64,000 nt of DNA from Varanus komodoensis (Eukaryota > Chordata > Lepidosauria > Squamata > Varanidae): positions 704,542 through 768,541 of the forward strand of contig NW_025335587.1 in assembly GCF_004798865.1 (NCBI RefSeq), given 5' to 3'. The notes beneath the pieces are model-generated. The model did not search any database. It saw nothing but the letters and a program-made list of their open reading frames with translations, and was not told where the DNA came from. Every line of letters begins with the position of its first letter. Positions within the stretch are counted from its first letter, which is position 1. Position numbers and translations under genes: made by a program. This document shows, piece after piece, positions 1-12,134 of the stretch.

Positions 1-1054
1 GGTGTGTGACATCAACATTAGTGGAGATGGAGAATTCTGGGTGCAGGTTTGAATAAAATCTGGGATAGCTTGTTCTGAAAGCATACTATTCACTGCACAG
101 TAAGTCCTAACACACACAATATTGTACTTCAGATAAAATTGCATCCTGCTTGGAAAATGGTAGGACAGACTTGTCTTCACTTGCCTTCCACAGGTTGCCT
201 CTGCGAGTAATGAAGGCATTATTGAGATGATTAAAGCGATGGACTGAGTTGTCTTGAATTTGGAGAAATACATATCAGGAGCAACTTATTCCTACCTTCC
301 ATAAATTGCTGCAATTCAAAGTGCAACAATCCTCACAGTAGCTCAGTGGCACTCCATCTTTACAGAGTGAGTCAGAAGAACCCAAGGGACTACCATTGCA
401 TAAAAGGTTACCACTGCATACAAAACTGGGCTAAGATCTCATAGATGCAAGTCCAGACCTATGTTCTCATGACCACACTGAGTTACACAAGTAGATTCTG
501 ATTCAGTCCAACTTAAAAACTCAGTAGTGCATGACTGGGGAACTTCAACAGACTCTTACCAGTTTTGACAACAGAAGCAAGATTTGGGGCTTCTGGTGCT
601 CACTTCAAAAGAAAAGTCATTGAGAGAGCTCTAAATTCTCCTCTGATTCAAATAAAAATCCAACCCAGCGAATACCAAATTACCAAATTAGTCTCTCTGC
701 AGAAGGACATTGCCAAGAGACACCGGATCCTCTTTCTGGCTGCATCATTTGCTAGAATGAATAGGAAGGGATAGACCTCCTTCCTTACTTCTGCCCAAAA
801 CATTGTCACTACTCTCATTGCTGACCCAGTCAATCATCTGTAAAGAAATGAAGGGAATTTGGGGATTTGGATACCTAGTGGGAAGAATGTCTGGGAATAG
901 CCAGAGGAATGGGGAGGAAGGGATGACATGGGAGTGGGGAGGAAAGAGGAATGTGACAGCCAGATTAGCTCAGAAAATAACCTGGAGTTTTTTTGTGTGT
1001 GAGGGTGTATGTGATGGATATGGAGCTCAACAAAACAGTGCGTTCAGACCCTAC
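1..1054 (-). other. TRABD2B: TRABD2B intron, 3' part
   Basis: Intron sequence that follows the exon ending at 1055 on the minus strand. It begins with a GTAGGG donor. I looked on the minus strand for the next exon, which should open with the His-Phe of the GAGHF motif, and did not find it, so it lies left of the window. No repeat was recognised here. Confidence 0.8.
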
Positions 1055-1229
1055 CTGCTCCAAAGGCAAAGAAGAAACTCTTGTCAGTGTTCTCTCTTAA
1101 CAGAGTCATCACTCTTTTCCCCATCCTCTCATTCCTCTTGTAGATGAGTTCCTGTCGGAAATAGCTGTCGATCTCTTGCGCTGTAACCTGCTCGTGTGGA
1201 GGAAGGGTTGTGTTGATGAAATTAGGGAG
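1055..1229 (-). CDS. TRABD2B: TRABD2B (TIKI2) internal exon, second catalytic half
   Basis: Internal coding exon of the Wnt-cleaving metalloprotease TIKI2. TIKI proteins are membrane-anchored, Mn/Co-dependent enzymes of the TraB/PrgY family that remove N-terminal residues from Wnt ligands and so block signalling. The exon encodes 58 codons plus one base, opening [20 protein letters not shown] and ending FFFAFGAG. The acceptor reads TTCCATTTCAG and the donor GTAGGG. It follows the 29755-29901 exon in frame, giving the expected junction HDTSQ-LPNFIN. The wording, including [10 protein letters not shown] and SYFRQ, agrees with my recollection of TRABD2B better than TRABD2A (INATLPPQER, SYLRR). 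The phase-1 intron falls inside the last Gly codon of GAG-H, so the His of the second GX2H motif is in the next exon, outside the window. There are no stops or frameshifts, and the base composition is normal. Identity is from memory of the family, not a search. Confidence 0.95.
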
Positions 1230-1384
1230 CTGAAATGGAAGGCAAGAATCACTGTTAATATGGGGGCATGCAAGAGGAAAAAATGGTGTAATCAAAAGGA
1301 ATTGCGATGGAGGACAACTGGGCAACCGAAAGGTTTTGTTCAAAGCATTTGAGCCATAACAGCAAAGGCTGCCAGAGTGGCTAA

Positions 1385-1478
1385 GAGTGCAATCATATGG
1401 ATGTTTAGGAGGGAAATGCCCAATTCTTTCTACATTCCACAGCCATGCCGTCTAAATATGCATAGGATTCTACCCTGG
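1385..1478. repeat. short palindromic repeat, family P2
   Basis: The left arm reads GAGTGCAATCATATGGATGT and the right arm reads AATATGCATAGGATTCTACC, which are approximate reverse complements around an AT-rich centre. Related copies lie near 36732, 49405, 58380 and 62356. The length of about 80-95 bp and the fold-back arms suggest a MITE-like or SINE-like element. I cannot assign a family name. Confidence 0.5.
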
Positions 1479-4400
1479 CAAAGCTCAAGAACAGATTGGT
1501 CCCCACCTTCAGGCTCACAACGTAAAAAACATGACACAAAATGAGAAGGGATGGGGAGGAAGGAAAAGGATAAAGGCAAATTCAGGAGCAGGGGAAAGCA
1601 AGTTCCCTACAATTGTTCCTTTCCTGGCTGATTTATGGGGCCAGACTGGTTACATATAGCATATAATGATTGTTTAAACATTGCAACAAATGTGAGTTCA
1701 CTCTGTGCATACACACATGCATTTGTATCTGATTTGTACACATGTCCTAGACTCCGTCATATTCAGGGGTCAGATGTACAGCTCTGGATGAACTTAATGA
1801 AAATGTGTTCTGGAACTGCTGAACGCATGATAATTACTGTAGTAATGGAAAAAATTGGGTTACATATGAAGCCTTCACTATATTGTGTAGGACCTAAAAA
1901 TTCCATCCTCAGAGTGCTCAGCTGCTTTACTGTCATTTTCTTGTTCAGCCTTTTCTGCTTCCTATTCAGGAAGAACCTTATGGCTTAGATTCAGTCTTCA
2001 TTAAAGCTTAACAGTGATAATTAGAGAATCCAACCATGTGATTCTATAGGACAATTGAAAAATTTAGTCCAGAAATAGGGGCTGGTAGCAAAATGGAGAA
2101 AATGGACCACTATTTTCCGGTACATGAAATCACGGAGGGAGACAAGCAAGAATGGCCTTCTTTACAGTTGACAATCCTGCGTTTCTCAGGACACCTTCTA
2201 TCTGAAGATATTCTCTGCGTGAAGGACTGCCTGATCCTGTTTGCAGATAAACAACTCTCAAAAAGGAGAGCGGAATGGACCTTGAAGTTGTCTTTCAACA
2301 GATAGCACTTGGACAGCAAACTGAGTAGGCACATAAGTACTTTTAACCCTACAACTTTACAAACCCATATGAAACCGTTCTCTGCTATGTTGGAAGGCAG
2401 TGAGGTATCCAACTTTCTAGTTTATTGTGTATCTCGGTCTCCTTGCGCACCCAGTGTCTACACTTAGAGAAGAACATGTACATAAGCAAAGCTGTCCATA
2501 GGTTCTACTTAACAGAGCTGTCCTTGATTTAAAGGACTGTGCGGGTTTAAAGAACTATTCTTACATTTTATTTTCATATTCCCATTCAGTTCTTTGATAA
2601 GCAGCTTAAGTTTAGAACCTACACAAAGTGAGCAGAGTCTGCCTTCTTTAAAGTTACCAATAATTCTGTATAGTGTAGCCCACTACAAAATGACACAAAA
2701 TAGTTTTTGACCCTAGAGCTGCAGTAAGAGATTCTGATGCAGGTCGGATGATTTCATAGAAAGAGAAAAGGCACTGGGCAAACAGCAGGGAGAGTGAATA
2801 AAAAGGACCATTCAGAGAAGGCATGGGTGGCATGGATTTCTGTCTTCATACATCATCTGACTAGTAGGAACTCCACAGCCACGAAGGGACAAAGGCCAAG
2901 AAAGCTGCTAATGACTGCGTAGCACCAGACAGACCTGACACAGGCCCTAAGTGCTCACTGGCAAATTTCTAATTTATTGGACTCAACCCCCACTTTTTAA
3001 AACAGATTTCCCTTACATTGTATATTTATCTTTATTGTCCTTCTTACTTCCTCTCCTGCTTCCCCTTCCTTGTGAAATAAATCCTTGTCAGTGGACATGT
3101 TTCACTTCAATAACAGTTTTGTTCAGTTTTCAGAGTTTCACAGTTGTGCTTCCAATGGGAAGATAAAGAAAAACATGTGGGAATGATACAGAAGTGGACT
3201 ACTTATGCTGATAATGGTTTAGGTAGAACCAGAGAACCAAATTCCATTGATGCAGCAGGATGTAGTTCTGTGCAAATTAGAGTAAGAGCAGTACTTTCAT
3301 GAGTGATTGCTCTACTCTTTTTTTTAACCCATTCATGGATATCTCCAAAGTAGGAAAGGCACATTCAAGTGGCCACTGTTTTGTTCCAACAAAGGTACAT
3401 ATCAGCTTAGCAAGAGGGTCGTGATTTTGCATAGGAAGAGCTCCGGTGAGAAAAGGATTAAAGCTCCCTTTCCCACAGTCCTGACCCAAATCAGGAAGTT
3501 CCATGCACACAATTAAGGGCATGCATACTTTGCCCTTAAATATGTAAGAGCATGTTCCTAGGGCATGCTGGGAGTTGTAGTCCCTTTTCTGGCCAACACA
3601 CACTGTGGATTGTGCCTTAAGGCATTTGTTAATGGTCTCCTTGTCTTGGGCATCCCACAAAACAGCAAGGGAACAGTTCAACTGACACTGTTATCTCAAG
3701 TGGGAGGGATTATTTTGGGGATACACACTGTAGAGAAGAGCTACCGCAGTGACTGCCCAAGTACACTTCACAGCACTGAAGCACCTTGATAATCAAGCCC
3801 TGTGCCTCCATGAGCATTAATGGTGCAACCATAGCATTGTTTCTAGCTATCAGCTGCAGTTGGAAAGTATAGGGAAGTTAAAGAATTCACACAGGAATGC
3901 TATTTTGTGTAAGCACAAGGTGAATTAATTCTGCCTTTATTTTTGATTGAGTTTATATTGGAACTGTAGTTGTGGATTAAGCCTTCAGGGAGTCTGCTGA
4001 AGATGATGTAGCTGGTACACTGCTTTCTATGGATATTGATAAGCTTTCTACTGCTATTGAGTTCCAATAGCTTGATGAAGCATGATTAAATAAATAATAT
4101 TTCCCCAGTAGTGGGGTCCATGGTAGCAGGAAAAAACTGCTGAGGATGAGCAATATATGGGAGTTCTGCTTGGGGATCATTACATTTCAATGCACTGCAG
4201 ACTGAACAGAACAGCAGAATTGTAACAAAGATGTGCAACAATGCAGAGACTGGGCAAAACAGTCAAAAAGAAGCTGCAAAAACATAATGGTAAACAAACT
4301 TCTGGTACTATGTTATACTTTGATTTACAAGATTAGCTCATCTGTATGCACAGAAATCTATTTAGTAGCAAGTGTCAGGTGTACTCATTTTCCAGTAGAA

Positions 4401-4689
4401 ACAAATCAAAGCATACGGCTATGACCAGAGTAGCTGCCAGACATTACTATCATTAAATTTCTTTTGTATGATTCCTCATAAGAGCTTATGTTCCTAAAGA
4501 GAAACAGATGGTGCATTATTCCTAAGGGGCATAATGATTTTGAAAGATTTTCTGGTCAACAATATGTAAAGGGTGGTGAATCTTAAAACTTTACATTCTG
4601 ATATCCTTCAGCATCCTTTTCAAACATAGGTTAATATTGTTTATTTCATAAAAGATTGGAAACTAACATCCATGTTGATCATTGCACAC
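1479..4689. other. intron, no gene recognised
   Basis: Mostly unique-looking, AT-leaning sequence. Open frames here (for example 1635-1988 and 3277-3681) have no recognisable domain and no codon-like pattern. The one notable site is the ZNF143-like motif at 3562-3583. Confidence 0.6.
3562..3583 (-). promoter_or_regulatory. ZNF143/Staf-like binding motif
   Basis: The plus strand reads GGCATGCTGGGAGTTGTAGT followed by CC. Its reverse complement matches the known ZNF143/STAF consensus ACTACAATTCCCAGCATGCC at nearly every position. No CpG-rich promoter surrounds it. Similar words occur in the arms of the P1 palindromic repeats (GGGAGTTGTAGTCC type), so it could be a repeat remnant instead of a working site. 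Confidence 0.4.
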
Positions 4690-4970
4690 AGAAGTGAGAA
4701 CAGTACTGCTGTCTGATCCCTCAGAAGAACAGCCATGCTGGAACAGACTAGTGGTCCGTCCAACGCAGCACTCTGTGCACATGGTGGCAAACCAGCTGCC
4801 CACAGTTTCCCTCAAGGGAGAGGGTTCAAGACCTCCTGCCCAAGCTCCTCAGCAATTGGTGTATGCAGGCATGCCACTTCTGGTGAAGGCGGGAGCCCAG
4901 AGTTGGCACGGCTAGTAGCTACTGATAGCCTCCTTCCTCATGAATCTTCCCAATTTGCCTCATCGAGCAT
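4690..4970 (-). mobile_element. CR1-clade LINE 3' end
   Basis: The plus strand carries AGCCATGCTGGAACAGACTA, then a long UTR-like stretch with GCTAGTAGCTACTGATAGCC and CATGAATCTTCCCAATTTG. The same order of words appears at 44125-44450, where it leads into a CR1-like ORF2 remnant. The element therefore points to the minus strand and is 5' truncated within its 3' UTR. Confidence 0.6.
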
Positions 4971-6352
4971 TCTTCTATTTTATTCTTCCAGGTTGCTGTG
5001 ATACCACTGGCCATGTCTATCACTCTGTGTCGTTACTTTGATAGATTAGCCATCATATGCAAAAGACTACCCTAACAGGAAAATGGTGGCTAAAGCCTAA
5101 AATTATGCTTAAGAGCAGACAACAGTTCCCACGCTTCTGGAAATAGAAGGATGGACCACAGTTAAGAGACATCCTTGAAAATGTAACACATCATTTCCAA
5201 GGTGCTGTAAATCATCACATTGCTCATGACCTCCATGCTTACGATAACTGCTCTGTGGCTTTGGATGAGAAAGATAAATGTTTCAAGTAAGTACATTTTG
5301 CAAAGTATCATAACCGCAATCGGGATGTAACTTAGCCTGTCATGCACCAATTCTTCTTTTTCTGTTTCCAAGTTCCTTTCTTCACTTCAATATTCACCAT
5401 GCCTGGGTCAAAGAAGGCAACTGTTTCTCCTTGAAGTTTGTCTTTCCAAGTCACAGGGAAATGGTCACATACAATTACTTATCCTTTATTTTTTTTTAAT
5501 GTGATACTATTACTAAAAAGCCAGTGCCACAATTAAATCAAGCAGTGGTCCCATCTGCTTCCTCTCACTCTCTCACACACACTTGCTGGATGGAGTCATT
5601 CTGACACTGAGAGGAGCTAGGTCTGCCTGCACATCCTTTTATCCTTCCCACTTGCTTGCTCTGAAAATGACACATGCATGGCCACCAGGCCTTTATTTTA
5701 CGCTGTGCATTGAGCACATTCTACCCACTGGCAAAGGAAGCGTTGCTTTCTGAATGGGATGACTTTGCAGACATAATACACATTTACAACTGGCTGGTAC
5801 TTCCAGCAGTTTGAGTGGTTTCTCTGCAAAGGAAGAGTTATTGTGAATCCTACTGCTCAGAACAAGAGGAAGGATATATTTCAAAAGTTATGTTACGGAA
5901 ACAAACTTGCCACTTTGGAAATTATTAACTGTTGCTACCGATGGCCCATAAGCTATGCTGGGCTTTACAAATGGATTAATTGACCATTGAAGAACAGATT
6001 ACAGGTTTTCCAAGTTATATCCTATTACTGCATCATTCACCAAGAGTGACACAGGTTTTCAAAATGATTCCTGTGTGGCATTGGCTCAGAGTGAAACTAA
6101 CTTATTTTGCATTCTGAAGTGAGATGGGTGAGAAAAAGAAAGGTTCTCAGTAATTTGTCCTTTCTGATCTTAGGGAAAAATTGAACACTGTAAACCTTGA
6201 GCATCAGGAAAAAGATTAGTAAATTGCCCATATGATCATTTCAATTCATTCCTTCAAAATGAACTGAGGTGAAGAAGGAAAATAGCCAATAAACCACTTG
6301 TTCACTTCGCTTCAATGAAACAAACTATTAGTGAAAATGGTTTCAAGAATGC
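4971..6352. other. intron, no gene or repeat recognised
   Basis: Unique-looking sequence with no tandem repeat or coding frame I can support. Confidence 0.5.
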
Positions 6353-6425
6353 ATAACAGCATATGGCAAGTCATGCTGGATTAAACTGATGGTCTATCCA
6401 ATTGAGCATTGCCGTTCAGAGCAGG
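6353..6425 (-). mobile_element. CR1-clade LINE 3' tip
   Basis: Contains CATGCTGGATTAAACTGATGG and GTCTATCC, a diverged copy of the CATGCTGGATCAGACC tip also seen at 4690, 12058, 44125 and 56098. Only the terminal ~70 bp is left. Confidence 0.5.
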
Positions 6426-6429
6426 GCAT

Positions 6430-6830
6430 TCCTGGCTGGCTGGCATTAGGCATGGGTTGGCTGGTCACCTCTCAAACATCTACACAACAACAGAGAACCA
6501 CCAGTGGCCAGAGACTGAGCAATCTCCTGCCTGAAACCCTTCATCACAGCCCTAAGATGACCCAGCCTCCCAGGTGCACATGGAGACCACGTGAATTCAA
6601 ATGTGCCAATCAGGAGTCCCAGAGGGAATTTCAACCCACTTAGCAGCTGCCTTTGCTACCTGGTCATCCAGGGTATAAAAGGGAGCTCTGCCATGTGCTC
6701 CTGGTTGATTGCCTCTTTGCTGTGATCAAACTTATTCATGAAAAGTTTTTAATCTCTCACCCTTGATGTGCTTTATTGGGCCAAGCATACCAAGGAATGG
6801 ACCCTTTGTATCCAGCAGTGCCATTCATAC
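6430..6830 (+). mobile_element. candidate solo LTR (fossil)
   Basis: Promoter-like signals occur in LTR order on the plus strand: a CCAATCAGG box near 6606, a TATAAAAG box near 6675, a short transcribed-region candidate and then a T-rich U5-like stretch. No internal gag, pol or env sequence lies on either side, so if real this is a solo LTR of an endogenous retrovirus or related LTR element. The exact ends and target-site duplication were not resolved. It looks old. Confidence 0.35.
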
Positions 6831-6844
6831 ACCTCTGTTGTATG

Positions 6845-6925
6845 CAGAGGTAGCACTGGGGACTAAACCCTGGATCTCCCAGGCCCCCATTTCAGCACTC
6901 TGAGCATCACACCACACTGACTCTT
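6845..6925 (-). mobile_element. tRNA-derived SINE remnant
   Basis: GACTAAACCCTGGATCTCCC followed by CATTTCAGCACTCTGAGCAT resembles the reverse complement of a tRNA-type A and B box head, as in the fuller copies at 9405 and 31330. Only the head is preserved. Confidence 0.5.
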
Positions 6926-8208
6926 TTGGCAGACATTTCTTACAAACAGAAGCCCCAGGGTAAAGGGGAGAGAGGGGCAGTCAAGCTCCATAAAAATCAG
7001 GGACACTGAATGGCAGGCCTCAAAAGAAACATAAGAAAATGGGTGAGGTCCCCCGGGATTGTAGAAGAAATCACACTAGATCTCAGGAATACAGAATGAT
7101 GCCCAGGTGTATTTTGTTACCGGTGCAGAATAAATGTATATACATTCACACGAAGCAGGCAGACAGAAACGTAAGGGAATAAGAAGAAGTAAATGGTAGC
7201 TGAAGGACACTAAATAGTGATCCACCTTTTTCAAAATAGACAAGGTCTTTCATGGTATGCAGATAAGTTAAACATTTGTACCTGGCACACAGAAATTATT
7301 CTTGGGCACTGCTCTAATTGGTGGTATATGTTGGAGCTGGTTGAGTCTGATGATACCCCAAGAAAATTCTCTTTGTTCCAGAGAATCAGCTACTGAAAGC
7401 ATTTTGTGCCATGCCCTATCATAGAAATGTGCAACAAGCAACGAACATGCAAAAATATGAGCAACCCAATTATGAGTGCGGTCGCCATGTGAAAAACATT
7501 ATTTTACAAATAACTGCAGTTCTCATCTGTGCAGAAATGTACAATTCTGGGGCTAATGAGAGTCAACTAAGTATTGCATTTTATAAATTCACTGTAAAGT
7601 ATATGACCTGGACATAGAAGACACTTGCTTGCTGTGATTTATGGACCTTTATAACATCTGGAAGAGCAATTCATGGTTATTTCATCCTGCAACAAGAAAA
7701 TTAAATTTGGGTTGTGCTGTTATTAAAGTGATAACTGCTGTTTGCTCAACCATTTGTTACACCAGTTGTGAGCTTAGTTAGCAAGATGCTCCTCATCAAA
7801 CGGGAAAAGAAATTAGTAATTAATTGAACATATGGCCCAGAGTTTCCAAACCAAACCCTGTGGTTTAGTTTTACAGAACAATCAGCACAAGAGTAGAAGG
7901 AGTTTGCAAGGAACCATGAAAAGTAGCCTGAAACACTGTGCTTAATGTGACAGCCAGTAAGGATTAGCAGAATGTGGTTTCAAGGTCCATTTTTTTCTGC
8001 AGAGTGCCTGGGCAAATTTAAGTCAGTCATCCATCTACAATGTACAAATAGTAATCATACTAATGAGGACAATTATAGTGGCCTTTATCATAAGAGTTGT
8101 GACGACACAAAGGCTAAAAATCATAAAGAATTTTACAAATTAAAAATGTACTAAAATTAAAATTGGAAGTGGAAGAAAGAAGTTATTCAAATTGCTTGGC
8201 AAAATGTT
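6926..8208. other. intron, no gene recognised
   Basis: No repeat or coding feature was identified. Short open frames at 7411-7617 and 7972-8154 have AT-rich, domain-free translations and are not reported as genes. Confidence 0.5.
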
Positions 8209-8380
8209 TGTTTATTTATTTATTTATTTAAAGTTTTTATATGCTGTCCCAATACTAAAAGTCTCTGGATTGCTTACAAAAAACAAAAAAACCAATGCAG
8301 CCATAACAATGACAACACGCAACATTGCATCTGATAAATGATGATAAAAACAAGGATAAAAAGATATGATACAAAGTGGG
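8209..8380 (-). mobile_element. L2-clade LINE 3' UTR
   Basis: Opens with (TTTA)n, then TATGCTGTCCCAATACTAAA and AGTCTCTGGATTGCTTACAA, an A-rich block and ATAAATGATGATAA. The same series occurs at 18669, where it leads into an L2 ORF2 C-terminus on the minus strand. This copy stops within the UTR. Confidence 0.65.
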
Positions 8381-9404
8381 TGTCAAGCAGCAAAAATGTA
8401 AAGGAAGGGGGGGAATTATGGCAATCTGGTATAGGGAGAGAGTGAAAGATAAAAAGGCGTTTATAGTTACTGAAGGTATATCGACTGGATAACATCATGA
8501 CTCTGAACCCTTTTCAAATGGACGGGTCTTTGACTTTGCGGGACTGCAGGAATCAGATTATTTAAACACACACCACATTTAGGACTCAACTAACAACATT
8601 ATCTTTGCTCTCTTCCTGAAATGCAGACTGCAGTTCCTTTTTGCAACATAAAGGAAACAAAACCCATCAAATCTCTGTAGTTCATACCACAATTTCTCTG
8701 TAGTTCAATACCACAAGAGTATATGCACCTACTCCCAAACTTAAACAGTGTCCTTTATAGAAGCACTATGAGAAACAGAGCTTGGATTTTAACCGAGTCA
8801 GCATTTCCATGACTGCAATGGCTTTTCCATCCTGGTTTTTTGCTGTCACAGCTAAATGTCCCCTCATTCTGGGAACAGTAGATCTAAAACCTCACTTGTA
8901 TTACAGCAAGGAACAAAACAATGATAATCCCTCTGTCATGGATATACATATTGCATACCATTTTTTTTTTCTTAGAAAGAAGCACACAAATGCAGAAAAA
9001 TGTTGTAAACCTCCCAAGAAGCTTTAGCCATAGGTGGTATAGACGTGAAATAAATAAAGTATAGATTTTTGTGATTTTTGTGGACTCCAGGGTCTCAGAA
9101 TGCTGGCTGATACATGCTGGAAGTTATACGACTTTTTCTTTTGACTAAATATGCATAGAATTGCAATCTCAGGTATCATAGTTTTAATAGTGATCTGCTT
9201 AGCAATGGGGAATTTGAAACCTTTGGTTGCTTTTCACAGTATCCACAAATTTGTCTTGATATTAACACTGAGATTATCTCTGGTAGGCAGACTAAGACCT
9301 ATGTTCCTGCAACATTAAGGAGAGATAATGCGGACAATGGGGATGATGATGGAATGGGCCAGACAGCCATAGTCTTCTATACTAGCAACAGAAATGCATA
9401 AATA
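8381..9404. other. intron, no gene recognised
   Basis: A likely single arm of the P2 palindromic family (AATATGCATAGAATTGCAAT) lies near 9149. Otherwise nothing is recognised. Confidence 0.45.
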
Positions 9405-9644
9405 TTATTCATTTTATTCAATTTATATCTGTCTTTTTTTTAAGAACTCAAAATGGCTTACATAATTCCCCTCCTGCTGCACTCAATCTTATCCCCACAA
9501 CAACAACCCTTTGAGGTAGGTTGGGCTGAGAGTCTGTGACTGACCCAAAGTCACCCAGTTGGCTCCATGGCTGAGCGGGGACTTAGAACACAGATCACCT
9601 GAGTGTCAGAGCCACACTATTAACCTCTTCACCATACTAGCTCT
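9405..9644 (-). mobile_element. tRNA-derived SINE
   Basis: Read on the minus strand: a tRNA-like head (AGTATGGTGAAGAGGTTAAT, then a degenerate B box), a body with CAACTGGGTGACTTTGGGTC and TCAGCCCAACCTACCTC, and a 3' part with TAAGCCATTTTGAG before an AT-rich tail. This order is typical of a common squamate SINE class. Its AT-rich tail resembles that of the L2-clade LINEs here, suggesting, but not proving, LINE-driven mobilisation. Confidence 0.7.
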
Positions 9645-10620
9645 GTGATTGATTAATTACACTGAATTTAATTAGCATGGATAAACAGCTCTCTCTCAAG
9701 TACTACTCCTACGACCACTAATACATAAAAGCATCATTACTATTTTGTTTTTAAACATTCTATATGCAGCCAGCTTTTTCTATAAATTTCCCCTTGGCAT
9801 GATTGGCATGATTTCACACATCTTTGGTTGTGTATTAAAGCATGAGGCAGAGGTGTGCATGTGAAATAAGGAGAAGGAGAAGGAGAAGGGGAGGAAACTA
9901 CAGATAAAATGAATCCTGTGTATGTGTGTGTCAGAACTTTGAATTTACTGGACTGTGATGAATTTTAAATTGTCCTGCAGTCAGACATTCACTATGAGAT
10001 TGTGATGCCTGCTAAAACATGCACCCCCACAGAAATTTCCTAGAACCATAGAACTAAACAGAGATGTGTTTTGGTTTGTGTAGATGAGACACTGGGGTTC
10101 TCTGGATTGTGTTCCCTTCTCTGAATCCAAATTCTTCCTTTCTTTTTGTAGCCTCAGCGTCAGAATGCATTTACAGTCTTCAAGGCTTAACTATGCATGG
10201 GAAAATATTTCTCTCTCTTAAAGAGACATTCAGCAAATCCTAGTGAAATAATAACCTCTTTTTGTTTTTCAAATACCTACATCTATCTACAACAGTTAAA
10301 TAAACACTTTCCAAGCATTGCAAAATAAGAGGTGAAAGGGAGCGACATCATCTTTTTGCAAAGCAGTACAAAGCATACAGTGCACTTCTCTATCTTAATT
10401 GGCATTTCGATTATATGAAACACATCTTAAGAAAACATAGCTGGAAGTCATGCATTTGGTCCTTCTTTGGCTAACTTTTTTCTATCTAGGGGTGCAGTCC
10501 AATCAAAATGCCCATTACCCTCCACACCTCCATGCTTCTCCCATTCTGCAAAATCCTTAGATGGCATACAAAGAAAGGAATCTGAGATATTGTACCATGG
10601 CAGATATTCTACCTGCTTTT

Positions 10621-10690
10621 CCTCTCTTTGCCTGTGATAAAAGCTTCTTCCTCTCTTTGCCTGTGATAAAAGCTTCTTCCTCTCTTTGCC
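10621..10690. repeat. 29-bp tandem repeat, about 2.4 units
   Basis: Units starting at 10621, 10650 and 10679 share CCTCTCTTTGCCTGTGATAA; the third is cut off after 12 bases. The two complete copies are identical by eye, so the duplication is recent or length-variable. Confidence 0.85.
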
Positions 10691-11159
10691 CTTAAAATTC
10701 ATCTTCAAGGTTGATCTTGTGACCTCAGAAAGAAAGCCAGTGTGAATCTTTCTGTGTTGACTGAGTGGTTTTTCTTTGGGGGTGGGGAGGGGAGGAGAGT
10801 GTGGAGTAGGGAGATTTTGAAGGAAGGAGTATGAGGCATTGAGAGCAATGTTCTATAGAGTGGCCAAGGGTTGGACAAGACTGAATGGTTGACGACTAGG
10901 ATGGGGAGTAGAGCTCTCCAAGCTTGCCCAGTTATAAGGTCAGAGTGCCTTTCCAAACTAGTGGAGGGTCTCTGGGAAATCTTATTCCTGCCTAGACAGG
11001 ATCTCATGACTATAGCATTGCACTTCAGTTATTTCTCTTTGTTTGTTTTTAAAGATTATATATAACTTCCATGTTCTGCTCTGTGAGATTAGCCTCCGAA
11101 TAATTTGGATAAGACTTCTGGGTGCAGTAGAGCGAGGTAACTTATACAAGGGATGTGAG

Positions 11160-11560
11160 AGGAATTGGCCAGGTTCTCCAGTTTCAGCTTCCTGGACTCT
11201 AATCCATCTCACAGTGGCCCAGAGCACGTGTTCCTGGTGTAGGTGCCCAGCGTTTGCAGGGTGCTCTCCAGGAGCTGAGCACTGTGCAAGAAGGGCTGTT
11301 CTTCCATGCCTGCTGGTGCTTGAGTGGGGAAAAAGGTTGGCCCCTGGGAATGGCGGCCAGCGTGCCCGTCCACTGTGCCCCTCCTCCGTGTGTGCTGCAG
11401 CTGGTAGCAATGAACACAGAAGTCTGCCACCAGGAATGGCAGCTGGGGAAGGTTGCCAGTTGCCCAATGGGAGCTGCCTGAGTATCCATAGACTTCCTCC
11501 AGGCTCAGCTTTATTTGCAGGAGCAGGGCCAGCACAAGAGGAAGTCTGTGCATCCTAGTG
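11160..11560. other. GC-rich block of unknown origin
   Basis: A roughly 400-bp island of higher GC within AT-rich intron, rich in CTGGGA/GCTGCC words. No LINE, SINE or exon homology was recognised. It may be an old repeat or unique sequence. Confidence 0.35.
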
Positions 11561-12057
11561 GGACAAATTCCAAAAGGATTAATCTCAACCCTACTTATCA
11601 CCAAGTCCCATTTGGTTATGAATGGGGTGGAATTAGTCATGACTCAATTAAACAAAGTTCCCAGTGATTTCAGTGGGCCAGAGTTCTTATTAACTTCTAC
11701 TAAGATGTACCAATTGCATTCTGAAAAATGAAAACAAAATTTTAGGATTCAAGACTTACATAAAGATGCAATCAAATTCAACTTCCCTGGGTTTAACTTT
11801 TGCAGATTTGATTATTCGTGAGTTTGACAGCAAAAATTAAATGGATTTTTAAAAAAATCAGCCTACTGAAAAATAAATAATCACCACCATAGAGAGAGGA
11901 AGTTAAAAGGGAGAAAGCGGGAGCCTCCAAGGCATGACTTCTTGCCCCACCTATCCAGAGAGGGAAATCTCTCCAGCATTTCCTTGGTGCAAAGAGGAGG
12001 CACTAGTGAGTGAAAGGGGGTGGGGTGGGGAATAAGAAAAATAAATGTAATAAATGA

Positions 12058-12092
12058 AGAAGAGGAGCATTGCTGGATCAGACCAAGGTCTG
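12058..12092 (-). mobile_element. CR1-clade LINE 3' tip
   Basis: GAGGAGCATTGCTGGATCAG followed by ACCAAGGTC is the terminal tip of the CR1-clade family also seen at 4690 and 44125. A short GA run follows. Confidence 0.45.
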
Positions 12093-12134
12093 AGAGAGAA
12101 TGAGAGAGAGAGAGAGGCAAGGGCAAGAAATCCA

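Larger units (their letters stand above)
9645..12057. other. intron, no gene recognised
   Basis: Holds a short GGAGAA run near 9870-9889, the 29-bp tandem repeat at 10621 and the GC-rich block at 11160. Overlapping frames on both strands in the GC-rich block (up to 171 codons) reflect composition. They carry no domain and are not treated as genes. Confidence 0.5.

Noticed and set aside
10982-11640. Cluster of overlapping frames of 75-171 codons on both strands
   Set aside because: All arise from the same GC-rich 400 bp, and none has a recognisable domain or flanking splice signals.
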